Positions 56,364-64,000 of a DNA stretch of 64,000 nucleotides are shown here, one piece after another; positions within the stretch are counted from its first letter, which is position 1, and each line of letters begins with the position of its first letter. The stretch is taken from NCBI GenBank assembly GCA_028868855.1, contig JAGWTR010000006.1, positions 186,001 through 250,000 on the forward strand. Reading direction: 5' to 3'. A model generated the notes under the pieces. The model ran no database searches and was not told the origin of the DNA. It was given only the letters and a program-made list of their open reading frames with translations. This stretch comes from Burkholderiales bacterium. Lineage in GTDB: Bacteria; Pseudomonadota; Gammaproteobacteria; Burkholderiales; Burkholderiaceae_C. Both the position numbers and the translations under genes were made by a program.

Positions 56364-59021
56364 ATGATTGAGCGATCCATCAGGTCTGCAGCGTGCGCAA
56401 TGCTGCTGGCCGCCGTTTCACCAATGACGCATGCTGCGACCTACTACGTCAGCAACGGGTCATGGGGCGATGGCAACAGCGGTACCAGCACCGTGTTTCC
56501 ATGGAAAACCATCCAGAAAGTGAACGCCACGGCCAAGGCCGGCGACACGGTCTTGTTCGCGCGAGGGAGTAGCTGGGAGGAGACGTTGGTGGTGAAATCG
56601 AACGTCACTTATGCGGACTACGGCTCGGGTGCCAAACCCGTGATTCGCGGCTCCAGGGATGTGGGGAAACTCACCTGGGCGGTCTACAGCGGCAATATTC
56701 GGGTGGCCGATGCCAGCAGTCTCAATATCAGTGATATTGCCCAGATGTACCTGAACGGGGTTCGAATGACCCGGGCCAAGCACCCCAACACCGGGAAGGG
56801 CGATTGGGGCAGCACGAGTCGCTACCTCAAGATCGCCGTTGATACGCCGTCGGGCTCCAACTACCTGACGCCCGCGACGGGTGCGATACCGACCGGTGCT
56901 GATTTGGTCGGCGCTGTCGCCCATATCCGCAACGTCGACTACGCCTTGCTCGACTACGACGTGACCGGGGTGGTGGGTGCTCAGCTGCAATTAAAACAGC
57001 GGGTGCTGGACCCTCGTTTCTCACAGATGGACTACCCCTACGACATCAGAGCAGGCTGGGGGTACTGGCTGGAGAACAAACTATGGATGCTCGACAGCCC
57101 CGGGGAGTGGTATTACGACACCAAAGCCCGCAAGCTATACGCCTGGATGCCGAACGGCGCCAGCCCGAGTGGTCAGGCCCTGACGGCGGCGGTGCGCGCC
57201 AATGCCATCATCGCGGTCGGCGCCACGGACTTCACCATTCGCAACATCGAGGTACGTGAGACCGCCGGCGACGGCATCATCATTCAAGGGGCCGCGCGCG
57301 CCAACGTGGTCGGCGTGACTGTGAATCGCCCTGGGGCCAAGGGGATCGCCATCACCGCCTCGACGTCCAGCACCCTGGATGCCTTGCTGGTGCAGGACAG
57401 CGTGCGGCATGGCATCTGGATGGGTGACTTCCGTGCCCCCGAGACATCGCCGTCGTCCACCATCAACCTTAGCAACAGCACAGTTCGCAATGCGGGTCGC
57501 GGCTACTACGCCCTCAGCGCCGTCATGCTCGGCGACGGCGGGAACGTCTCCAACAACATCATCGAGAACTCCAGTTACATCGGCCTGCATGCCTGGAAGA
57601 ACTCCAACATTTCAGGCAACTTGATCAAGAACAGCTGCCTCGACTTCGATGATTGCGGCGCCATTTATTCAATCGGGCGAGGCGAAGCCGGCCGTCCCAA
57701 TGGCTACCCGCTGAACCTCACCATCCGCAACAACTTTGTGGACGGCGCACCGGCCTCGCCGGACGGCAATCCCTACGGAGGGGGGGCCACGAAGGGCATC
57801 TATATGGACGACTTCGCCCGGGCCTCGAAAGTGCAAAACAACTTTGTTATGGGCACAGCGGTCGGCTATATGCTGCACTTTGCGCGCGACACGGAAGTCA
57901 GCGGCAACCTCTCGTTCAACAACCGGGTGGCCGAGGCGTGGTTGCAGGAAAATAGGCCGGCCACGTTTGACTGCGCATCCTACGGACTGGCACCATGCGA
58001 TGCCTCCAACTATTTGATGGGCAACAACTTCTTCAACAACGCCTTTGTGTCCACGGGCGGTGGCCCCATCCTGTGGCAGTCCAGCGATTTCGCGTCGACC
58101 AGCGACTTTGCCAACTATTCCGCCAACACCTACGCCTCCTTGTCCAATCGTTTCATTGTGCAGGACCAAGCGGGCGGCCCCAACCTGACGCTTGCACAAT
58201 GGCAAGCGCTCGGCAAGGATGCGCAGTCCACCGTGTTCTCCACGATTCCCAGTGTTGCCGTCGTGCCCAATGCGGTGTCCCTGGTTCCCGATGGCTCCTT
58301 CGACGCGTCCGGGCAGGGATGGACGTCCTATAACGGCGATGCCCTTGTCGTGAGTTCCGGCTGCCTGGACAGCAAGTGCATGTCCGTCACTCCCACGGCC
58401 GCGGCTGGTTCACTTCCCGATGGCCGCAAGGTCTTCATCTTCTACACCGCACAGCAGTTCTCGATTCAGGCAGGCAAGAAGTACCTTGTCGCCTTTGATG
58501 TGCGTGCGACCACGGGGGGGGAGTCACTGTATGCAGTGGTTCGCGACAATGCGGCGGGCTACCAGGAGGTCACCTCGCCAGGACCGGTGGAATTGAAGAC
58601 GACATGGCAGCGTGTCCACCGTGTTCTGACCGCCAATTCCACGGTGAATGGCACGGCACGACTCGACATTGAAATGCATGCCAACAGCACCGTCTACATC
58701 GACAATGTGCGGCTGATTGAGGCCACGACCACCTCAGGAACCGATGGCGCGATGGCCTTTTACAACGCAGGCGCGTCGAGCGTTTCCTTCAACTGCCCCG
58801 CGTCGGACCAGAGTCGTTGCGGTCAATATGTCGACCTGCGCACGCGCGCGGCATTGACGTTCCCTCTGGCCGTGGCTCCCAAGACATCCAGGATTGCCGT
58901 GTGGGCCAGTAGCCCTTGGCTGGATAGCGATGGTGATGGCGTACCAGATGCCGCTGATGCTTGTCCGAACACACCGGCTGGCGACGGCGTTGATGAGCGA
59001 GGCTGTGCCATCGGACAGTAA
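56364..59021 (+). CDS. Large secreted right-handed beta-helix protein with a calcium-binding tail
   Basis: This 885-residue exported protein has a signal peptide ending near MTHAA. Residues 25-560 show the irregular Asn-rich turns of a parallel beta-helix (NLSNSTVRNAG; NVSNNIIENSSYIG; NISGNLIKNS), as in polysaccharide lyases and epimerases. A carbohydrate-binding-like beta-sandwich covers about 640-780 (VPDGSFDASGQGW). The last 34 residues (DSDGDGVPDAADACPNTPAG) form a thrombospondin-type-3 calcium repeat of the kind preceding OmpA domains, but the chain stops there. AGGAGG is an excellent ribosome binding site. The likely substrate is a polysaccharide; this is inference. Confidence 0.85.
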   Translation: MIERSIRSAACAMLLAAVSPMTHAATYYVSNGSWGDGNSGTSTVFPWKTIQKVNATAKAGDTVLFARGSSWEETLVVKSNVTYADYGSGAKPVIRGSRDVGKLTWAVYSGNIRVADASSLNISDIAQMYLNGVRMTRAKHPNTGKGDWGSTSRYLKIAVDTPSGSNYLTPATGAIPTGADLVGAVAHIRNVDYALLDYDVTGVVGAQLQLKQRVLDPRFSQMDYPYDIRAGWGYWLENKLWMLDSPGEWYYDTKARKLYAWMPNGASPSGQALTAAVRANAIIAVGATDFTIRNIEVRETAGDGIIIQGAARANVVGVTVNRPGAKGIAITASTSSTLDALLVQDSVRHGIWMGDFRAPETSPSSTINLSNSTVRNAGRGYYALSAVMLGDGGNVSNNIIENSSYIGLHAWKNSNISGNLIKNSCLDFDDCGAIYSIGRGEAGRPNGYPLNLTIRNNFVDGAPASPDGNPYGGGATKGIYMDDFARASKVQNNFVMGTAVGYMLHFARDTEVSGNLSFNNRVAEAWLQENRPATFDCASYGLAPCDASNYLMGNNFFNNAFVSTGGGPILWQSSDFASTSDFANYSANTYASLSNRFIVQDQAGGPNLTLAQWQALGKDAQSTVFSTIPSVAVVPNAVSLVPDGSFDASGQGWTSYNGDALVVSSGCLDSKCMSVTPTAAAGSLPDGRKVFIFYTAQQFSIQAGKKYLVAFDVRATTGGESLYAVVRDNAAGYQEVTSPGPVELKTTWQRVHRVLTANSTVNGTARLDIEMHANSTVYIDNVRLIEATTTSGTDGAMAFYNAGASSVSFNCPASDQSRCGQYVDLRTRAALTFPLAVAPKTSRIAVWASSPWLDSDGDGVPDAADACPNTPAGDGVDERGCAIGQ

Positions 59022-59123
59022 GTGGATCGGCGGGGTGGGGGTGAAGAGCAGCACCTCCGTCCCTCGTGGGCTTGGCGCCAGAGGCCAGGGGCCAGGGGCC
59101 AGCAGGGCTGCTAACCTTGCCGG

Positions 59124-60365
59124 ATGACTGACCTACCCTTTTCTCTGGAACTGCAGGCCCTGGCCGACGCGAACCTGCTGCGTCAGCGCCGCCAAGTGGC
59201 TCCCCTGGTGGCGCCGCAGAGCATCACGCCCGATGACGAGCACCTGCGCGGCACCACTTACCTGATCAACGGCCAGGCGCGCGTGTCCTTTGGCAGCAAT
59301 GATTACCTGGGCCTGTCGCAGCACCCGGCCTTGATCGCCGCCGCGCAGGAGGCGGCAGGCCGTTATGGCGTGGGTGCCACGGCCTCGCCGCTGGTGTGCG
59401 GTCACAGCCCCGCCCATGAGGCGCTGGAAAACGAATTGGCCGCCATGGTGGGCCTGCCGCGTGCCTTGTATTTCGTGGCGGGTTATGCGGCCAATGTGGG
59501 CATCGTGCCGGCGTTGGTGGGGCGAGGCGATGCGATTTTTTCCGACGCCTTGAACCATGCCTGCCTGATCGACGGCGCCCGCCTGTCGCGTGCCGACATC
59601 CACGTGCTGCCGCATGGCGATCTGGCGGCGCTGAAGGCCGCCTTGCAAGCGAGCACGGCCCGGCGCAAGCTGGTACTGACCGATGCCGTGTTCAGCATGG
59701 ACGGCAACATCGCCAACATCCCCGCCTTGCTTGAATTGTGCGAACGGTACGATGCTTGGCTGATGGTGGACGACGCACACGGTTTTGGCGTGTTGGGTCC
59801 GCATGGCGAGGGGGCCCTGGCCCATTGGGGCATCACCGGCTGCAAGGGGGTTCAAGCGGCGTGGCAAGGGCGCCTGCACCGCCTCATCTACATGGCCACG
59901 CTGGGCAAGGCGGCAGGTGTCGCCGGTGCATTTGTGGCCGGCGAATCAACGCTGGTCGAATGGCTGCTGCAAAAGGCGCGCACCTACATGTTCGCCACCG
60001 CCGCGCCGGCGATGATCGCCGAGGCCCTGCGTGCCAGCCTGCGCGTCATTCAGGAAGAGGGCTGGCGGCGTGATCACCTGGCTGCTTTGCGGCAGCGCCT
60101 TCACCAGAAAATCAGCGCACAACTGGGCGGCTGGCATTTGATGCCGTCCGACACCGCCATCCAGCCCTTGGTCATTGGCAGCAATGCCGACGCGCTGGCC
60201 GTCATGGCCCACCTGGACAGCCTGGGCGTGTGGGTGCCGGCCATTCGCCCCCCCACGGTGCCGCAGGGCACGGCCCGTTTGCGCATTTCCTTGTCAGCGG
60301 CGCACACCTGCGATCAGGTGGATGCCTTGTGCCATGCCCTGAGAGGCGCTTCATGCCGCGCATGA
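59124..60365 (+). CDS. bioF: 8-amino-7-oxononanoate synthase
   Basis: This 413-residue PLP enzyme condenses pimeloyl thioester with alanine in biotin synthesis. The alpha-oxoamine synthase pattern is clear: [55 protein letters not shown] and the PLP lysine in ATLGKAAG. A Gly/Lys/Val/Gln insertion before the lysine segment ([15 protein letters not shown]) is slightly longer than usual. It is separated from bioA-bioD by three unrelated genes, one of them on the other strand. Whether it has its own promoter is unclear; the 102-base gap before it holds only GGCCAGG-type repeats (59090-59102). Confidence 0.94.
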   Translation: MTDLPFSLELQALADANLLRQRRQVAPLVAPQSITPDDEHLRGTTYLINGQARVSFGSNDYLGLSQHPALIAAAQEAAGRYGVGATASPLVCGHSPAHEALENELAAMVGLPRALYFVAGYAANVGIVPALVGRGDAIFSDALNHACLIDGARLSRADIHVLPHGDLAALKAALQASTARRKLVLTDAVFSMDGNIANIPALLELCERYDAWLMVDDAHGFGVLGPHGEGALAHWGITGCKGVQAAWQGRLHRLIYMATLGKAAGVAGAFVAGESTLVEWLLQKARTYMFATAAPAMIAEALRASLRVIQEEGWRRDHLAALRQRLHQKISAQLGGWHLMPSDTAIQPLVIGSNADALAVMAHLDSLGVWVPAIRPPTVPQGTARLRISLSAAHTCDQVDALCHALRGASCRA

Positions 60366-60416
60366 GGCCGATGCTGCGCTACGATGGACACGACAACACG
60401 ATTTGCAGGACACCTC

Positions 60417-60710
60417 ATGGACACCAACACCCTCAAGGCCACGCTGGCGCAACTGCACAGTGAGCTGGCATCTGGCGCCCCGCTTGACCCCGAACTTCAG
60501 CAGTTGCTCAAGACCCTGGACCAGGACATTCACTCGGCCCTGGCGCGCAGTGAGTTGTCCAAGGAATCGGCAGATGAATCGCAAGACGATGCCCTGACGG
60601 CCTTGAATGACAGCGTCCAGGCCATTGAGGCCCGCTTTTCTTCGGAATACCCCACCCTCTCAACGGCGCTGCGCAACGTCATGGATGCGCTGGGCAAGAT
60701 GGGGATTTGA
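60417..60710 (+). CDS. DUF4404 family protein
   Basis: This 97-residue helical cytoplasmic protein resembles the DUF4404 family: TLKATLAQLHSELASGAPLD, then LLKTLDQDI and a second helical half ending in LRNVMDALGKMGI. Function unknown. AGGA precedes the ATG at 60417, making this start better than the one 33 bases upstream. It follows bioF by about 50 bases and converges on the HD-GYP-like gene with three bases between stops. Confidence 0.85.
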   Translation: MDTNTLKATLAQLHSELASGAPLDPELQQLLKTLDQDIHSALARSELSKESADESQDDALTALNDSVQAIEARFSSEYPTLSTALRNVMDALGKMGI

Positions 60711-60713
60711 CGT

Positions 60714-61823
60714 TCAATCGGTATACCCAAACAGCTTGAGCGGACTCAAGCTCAGCATCACGTCGCTGCGCGGCACCGGCGCCACGATCTTGTATTCCGG
60801 CTTGCTGGTGTCGCGTGGAAGCGAGTCGGGGAAAACCCATCCGTCGGCGCCGACCAGGCTGTTGACTTTTGGGGTGCTGGCGGTGTCACCGCGGCGCACG
60901 ACAATGGCCGTGTCGCCATTGGCCAGTTTCACGAAGGTCCCCGGCGGGTAGATCCCGACTTCCTTGATGATCCCTGCGGTGAAGGGGTTGTCGGAGCCAC
61001 CTTCCATGAACATATCTCGGGCTGCCACGTTGACGGCAAAGGCCGGGCGGCTGGTGCGGGCGCTGATCTTGGCCAAGTAGATGTCGGCGTGGTGAATGAT
61101 GCATGCGACTTGCGACACCGGGGAGTGACGTTTGCCCATGATCGTGCTGTCCAGCGCGATGTGGTGGTCTTCCACCGTGCGCAACCAGTCTTCGTTGGTG
61201 ATGCCGCTTTGTTCCAGCAGTGCGCGCCCTTGGATTGGGTGGTTGTCGATATCGAGTCGTTGCTGAGGCGTCAGCGGCTCGGACTGCCGCTGCAGAACGT
61301 TTTGCAGATCCAGAATGGCAATGTTCATCGTCAGCGCTGCACTGAGCAGGGTGGATCGATCGGCCTCCGACCACCCAAAACGCTGCGCCACCAGCGTGCA
61401 CACGAACGCGGTCTGCACCGAATGTTCCACCGCGTAGTTGTGGGTGTCGGCGTGGACCATCGCAAACGTACCAGCGTCCACGTCCATGCGCAGCGTCTTT
61501 TGGAACATGTCCGACAGGCTGGCCAGATCCGCCAAAAAATTGGGGTTGCTGAGAGGGTCGTGCAGCAAAATGGCCGTGCGTTTGAAAATGAGGCTCCACA
61601 GGTGGAAAGGGTCCACGCGCTGGGTCACTTGCACGGTGCGTTGATGTTCTTTGTATTCCTCTTGATCAACGTAGACACCACGATCCAGCAGGGTATTGAT
61701 CTGCGCTTGAGAGGTCACCAAAAAACCTTTGCCCAGCAGCAGGGTGCCTGGCTCGCTGCGAACGTTCCAGGGCAGTTTTTCATTCAATCGGATCTGGTGG
61801 GCACACAGGCGCAACAGCTTCAT
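60714..61823 (-). CDS. Degenerate HD-GYP protein
   Basis: This 369-residue protein resembles cyclic-di-GMP phosphodiesterases of the HD-GYP class. An N-terminal domain of about 100 residues (DUF3391-like start: LLGKGFLVTSQAQINTLLDR) precedes the HD-GYP-like region at 130-260. Outer ligand positions remain (EHS near 134, NHP near 195, DHH near 220, HAD near 247), but the central HD pair is replaced by Met-Asn (ALTMNIAILD) and the GYP triad is gone. Catalysis is therefore unlikely; it may bind a ligand or partner. GGAG before the ATG at 61823 supports this start over a GTG at 61832. Confidence 0.85.
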   Translation of the reverse strand: MKLLRLCAHQIRLNEKLPWNVRSEPGTLLLGKGFLVTSQAQINTLLDRGVYVDQEEYKEHQRTVQVTQRVDPFHLWSLIFKRTAILLHDPLSNPNFLADLASLSDMFQKTLRMDVDAGTFAMVHADTHNYAVEHSVQTAFVCTLVAQRFGWSEADRSTLLSAALTMNIAILDLQNVLQRQSEPLTPQQRLDIDNHPIQGRALLEQSGITNEDWLRTVEDHHIALDSTIMGKRHSPVSQVACIIHHADIYLAKISARTSRPAFAVNVAARDMFMEGGSDNPFTAGIIKEVGIYPPGTFVKLANGDTAIVVRRGDTASTPKVNSLVGADGWVFPDSLPRDTSKPEYKIVAPVPRSDVMLSLSPLKLFGYTD

Positions 61824-61935
61824 CCAGCGCACTCCAAGGCAAAACTTCTCGCACTTCTCGGCGGTATAACGGCAATCACCGCCAGAACTTGACCGAATAT
61901 CCGGAGGTGTTTGCCCTTGGTGCGGAAATTATTGC

Positions 61936-63285
61936 TTAGGCATGCACCTTGGCGCGCAGCGAATGGGGGTACGCCTGAGTGATGGTCACGTCGAGCAACT
62001 GGCCGATCAGGCGGTCCATGTGGGGCCCGCCCGGGAAGTTGACGATGCGGTTGCACTCGGTGCGCCCCATCAGTTCGGTGGCGTCCTTGCGGCTGGGGCC
62101 TTCGACCAAGATGCGCTGCGTCTTGCCGACCAGCGCCTCGCTGTAGCGCACCACATTGGCCTCCAGCGCGGCTTGCAGGGTTTGCAGGCGCTTGAGCTTG
62201 ACCTCGTACGAGTTCGTGTCTTCCAGCGAGGCTGCAGGCGTGCCGGGGCGCGCGCTGAAGATGAAGCTGAAGGAGGCGTCAAAGGCCAGGTCATCCACCA
62301 GTTTCATCATCTTGGCGAAGTCTTCGTCCGTCTCGCCGGGAAAGCCCACGATGAAGTCCGACGACAGGCTGATGGTGGGGCGCACGGCCCGTAGCTTGCG
62401 GATGGTGCTCTTGAATTCCATGGCCGTGTAGCCGCGCTTCATGGCCATCAGGATGCGGTCCGAGCCGTGCTGCACGGGCAGGTGCACGTGGTTGACCAGC
62501 TTGTCGGTCTTGCCGTAGACGTCGATCAGGCGCTGCGTGAACTCATTGGGGTGGCTGGTCGTGTAGCGGATGCGCTCGATACCAGGCATCTCGGCCACGA
62601 ATTCGAGCAGCAGGGCGAAGTCGGCGATCTCGGTGGTGTCGCCCATCTTGCCCCGGTAGCCATTGACGTTCTGGCCCAGCAGCGTGATCTCTTTCACGCC
62701 TTGGTCGACCAGATCGGCCACCTCGGTCAACACGTCATCAAAGGGGCGCGAGACCTCTTCGCCTCGCGTGTAGGGCACCACGCAGTAGCTGCAGTACTTG
62801 GAGCAGCCTTCCATGATCGACACGAAGGCCGAGGCGCCTTCCTTGCGCGGTGGCGGCAAGTGGTCGAATTTTTCGATTTCGGGGAAGCTGATGTCGACCT
62901 GCGGACGGTTACTGCTGACGCGCTTTTCCAGCATGGCCGGCAGGCGGTGCAGGGTCTGCGGGCCAAAGACCACGTCCACATAGGGCGCGCGCTCAATGAT
63001 GGCCGCGCCTTCCTGGCTGGCCACGCAGCCGCCCACACCGATCAGCACGCCTTTTTCTTTCAGGTGCCTGACCCGACCCAGGTCGGAGAACACTTTCTCT
63101 TGCGCCTTCTCGCGGATCGAGCAGGTGTTGAACAGGATCAAGTCGGCTTGTTCGGGGTCGTTGGTCGGTTCGTAGCCCTTGGCGGCGTTCATCACGTCGG
63201 ACATCTTGTCCGAGTCGTACTCGTTCATCTGGCAGCCGTAGGTCTTGATGTAGACCTTCTTGGCCTGGGTCGTGGTGTCGCTCAT
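61936..63285 (-). CDS. miaB: tRNA 2-methylthio-N6-dimethylallyladenosine synthase MiaB
   Basis: This 449-residue radical-SAM methylthiotransferase modifies A37 of tRNAs. The N-terminal domain has the three cysteines of the auxiliary cluster ([28 protein letters not shown]). The radical-SAM motif CSKYCSYC follows near residue 150, and a TRAM domain ends the chain. The frame runs upstream to 63384, but the ATG at 63285 gives the normal start. It follows the small secreted protein gene by seven bases, so the two are likely co-transcribed. No ybeZ (phoH-like) or ybeY gene follows; the HD-GYP-like gene does. Confidence 0.97.
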   Translation of the reverse strand: MSDTTTQAKKVYIKTYGCQMNEYDSDKMSDVMNAAKGYEPTNDPEQADLILFNTCSIREKAQEKVFSDLGRVRHLKEKGVLIGVGGCVASQEGAAIIERAPYVDVVFGPQTLHRLPAMLEKRVSSNRPQVDISFPEIEKFDHLPPPRKEGASAFVSIMEGCSKYCSYCVVPYTRGEEVSRPFDDVLTEVADLVDQGVKEITLLGQNVNGYRGKMGDTTEIADFALLLEFVAEMPGIERIRYTTSHPNEFTQRLIDVYGKTDKLVNHVHLPVQHGSDRILMAMKRGYTAMEFKSTIRKLRAVRPTISLSSDFIVGFPGETDEDFAKMMKLVDDLAFDASFSFIFSARPGTPAASLEDTNSYEVKLKRLQTLQAALEANVVRYSEALVGKTQRILVEGPSRKDATELMGRTECNRIVNFPGGPHMDRLIGQLLDVTITQAYPHSLRAKVHA

Positions 63286-63292
63286 GGGGATC

Positions 63293-63694
63293 TCAGGGCT
63301 TGGTCCAGGTTTGGCCGATGGGGTCGAAAGTCCACTTGGCGGCTTCTTCCTGCGACTTGGGCCAGCGTTTGGCGATTTCTTCATCGCGCAGCACCCACAC
63401 GTCGTGCACCAGGCCGTATTGCTCGGTGGTGTAGTTGACGATGAGCTCCTGACCCGTGACGGCGCCCGACATCAGCAGCATATTGTTCTGACCGCGAATG
63501 CGCGCGCCGGGCGCCAGACGGGCGGCTTCGCCGTTGAGGAGGACGTCCGGTGGGGCCGAGACGGTCAGGGTGCCGCGCAGGGCATTGGCCGGAAAATTGC
63601 GCTGCACTTGCTGTTGCGCCTGGGCGGACAGAGGGGCAAGGAGCGGGGCTGCCAGGGCGACGATGGCCGCAGCGGTCACAAGACAGCGGTGCAT
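63293..63694 (-). CDS. Small secreted protein, conserved-looking, function unknown
   Basis: This 133-residue protein has a strong signal peptide ending in LSAQA. The mature part has a short beta-rich middle ([32 protein letters not shown]) and a tryptophan-rich C-terminus ([29 protein letters not shown]). I do not recognise a named family; proteins of this shape seem common in Burkholderiales genomes, which is recollection and not proof. It probably acts in the periplasm. miaB starts seven bases downstream in the same direction. Confidence 0.75.
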   Translation of the reverse strand: MHRCLVTAAAIVALAAPLLAPLSAQAQQQVQRNFPANALRGTLTVSAPPDVLLNGEAARLAPGARIRGQNNMLLMSGAVTGQELIVNYTTEQYGLVHDVWVLRDEEIAKRWPKSQEEAAKWTFDPIGQTWTKP

Positions 63695-63755
63695 GGTGTA
63701 GATCCAGAGGCTGTTGATGGAAGGCCTATTTTAAGGCCGACCGCACCCCTGTGGG

Positions 63756-64000
63756 TCAGAGATTGAGCGCGGCCAGCCGCTCGACGGTCCCGACGTCGGT
63801 CCAGGCGCCCCCGTAGACCTCGCCGCTGAGCCGTCCTGCGGCGATGGCCCGTTCCAGGCACGGTCGCAGCGCCATGCGCTGCCCGGCCGCCACCTCGGCC
63901 ACCAAGTCCGGGCGGACCAGACCCACCGTGGCGTAGGTCCAGCACGGAGTGCCGGCGGGCGCGGCGTCCCGCAGCAAGACTCGCCCCGTCTCGGATAGGG
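63756..64000 (-). CDS. C-terminal part of a MurU-like nucleotidyltransferase, 5' end beyond window
   Basis: Only the last 81 residues are inside. They end in YGGAWTDVGTVERLAALNL, close to the end of sugar-1-phosphate nucleotidyltransferases of the MurU type (N-acetylmuramate-1-phosphate uridylyltransferase in peptidoglycan recycling) and related mannose-1-phosphate guanylyltransferases. The preceding PCWTYATVGLVRPDLVAEV and ALRPCLERAIAAGRLSGEVY agree. The signature N-terminal nucleotide loop is missing only because the window ends. Specificity cannot be decided. Confidence 0.8.
   Translation of the reverse strand, partial: LSETGRVLLRDAAPAGTPCWTYATVGLVRPDLVAEVAAGQRMALRPCLERAIAAGRLSGEVYGGAWTDVGTVERLAALNL

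Noticed and set aside
56364-59021. PEP-CTERM/exosortase sorting signal on the beta-helix protein
   Set aside because: The C-terminus is a calcium-binding repeat, with no Pro-Glu-Pro motif, membrane helix or basic end.
59084-59110. GGCCAGG-type repeats before bioF
   Set aside because: Short, imperfect and only about two to three copies; probably simple low-complexity sequence rather than a regulatory site.

Overview
The window is a continuous stretch of GC-rich bacterial chromosome, densely packed with genes. It most likely comes from a betaproteobacterium of the order Burkholderiales, probably family Comamonadaceae. This is inferred from gene order (rplU-rpmA-obgE-proB; rppH facing proS; hemA-prfA-prmC-grxD-ubiX), a QueE with a CX14CX2C cluster motif, and the style of the encoded proteins; the genus cannot be fixed by reading alone. 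I see no tRNA, rRNA, insertion sequence, prophage or CRISPR array. No stretch without a gene exceeds about 250 bases. Two genes run off the edges: an acyl-CoA dehydrogenase on the left and a nucleotidyltransferase on the right.

Layout. (1) 1-6.9 kb, minus strand: a leucine/isovalerate catabolic operon, led by a TetR regulator with a 27-base palindrome just before its start, then mccB, an enoyl-CoA hydratase, mccA, HMG-CoA lyase and isovaleryl-CoA dehydrogenase. (2) 7-15.9 kb: a chemoreceptor, a giant fused indolepyruvate:ferredoxin oxidoreductase, an MFS transporter, a Tim44-domain protein, ArfB, a DUF1415 protein and a small lipoprotein. (3) 15.9-22.4 kb: a cyclic-di-GMP cluster made of two tandem paralogous membrane GGDEF proteins facing a PAS-GGDEF-EAL protein and a further membrane GGDEF protein. 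(4) 22.4-29.8 kb: a DUF1653 protein, an unusual HTH-ATPase-STAS-like protein, a cold shock protein, a hemolysin-III protein, a cation efflux pump with a DUF1345 membrane protein, DNA polymerase IV and a sugar-nucleotide dehydratase. (5) 29.8-39.4 kb: a MASE1/CHASE hybrid kinase, a secreted metallo-hydrolase, a C-terminal processing protease with a MoeB/ThiF enzyme, a LOG-family protein, an arginase and a patatin. (6) 39.4-48.1 kb: ribosomal proteins L21/L27, ObgE, ProB, a solute-binding protein, RppH, ProS, a lytic transglycosylase, UbiX and GrxD. (7) 48.1-52.3 kb: a small outer-membrane-type protein, then prmC, prfA and hemA. (8) 52.3-60.7 kb: a small membrane protein, queE, bioA and bioD in a tight operon; then a small unknown, CreA and a large secreted beta-helix protein; then bioF and a DUF4404 protein. 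(9) 60.7-64 kb: a degenerate HD-GYP protein, MiaB, a small secreted protein and the end of a MurU-like gene.

How the genes work together. The left operon takes isovaleryl-CoA to acetoacetate plus acetyl-CoA, and the operator-like palindrome suggests TetR autoregulation of the whole unit. MccA needs biotin, and bioA/bioD/bioF encode three of the four late biotin synthesis steps on the same segment. Signalling genes are numerous: four GGDEF proteins, one hybrid kinase, one chemoreceptor and one degenerate HD-GYP protein. This suggests an environmental, motile or surface-switching lifestyle.

The least ordinary items are: the single-chain HTH/ATPase/STAS-like protein; the stem-loop-rich leader of the PAS-GGDEF-EAL gene with a ribosome binding site buried in a hairpin; the sigma-54-like promoter with paired inverted repeats before the beta-helix gene; the duplicated TetR palindrome; a possibly leaderless hemA; and the HD-GYP protein that has lost its HD pair. 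I do not see a clear multi-gene system of an undescribed type.
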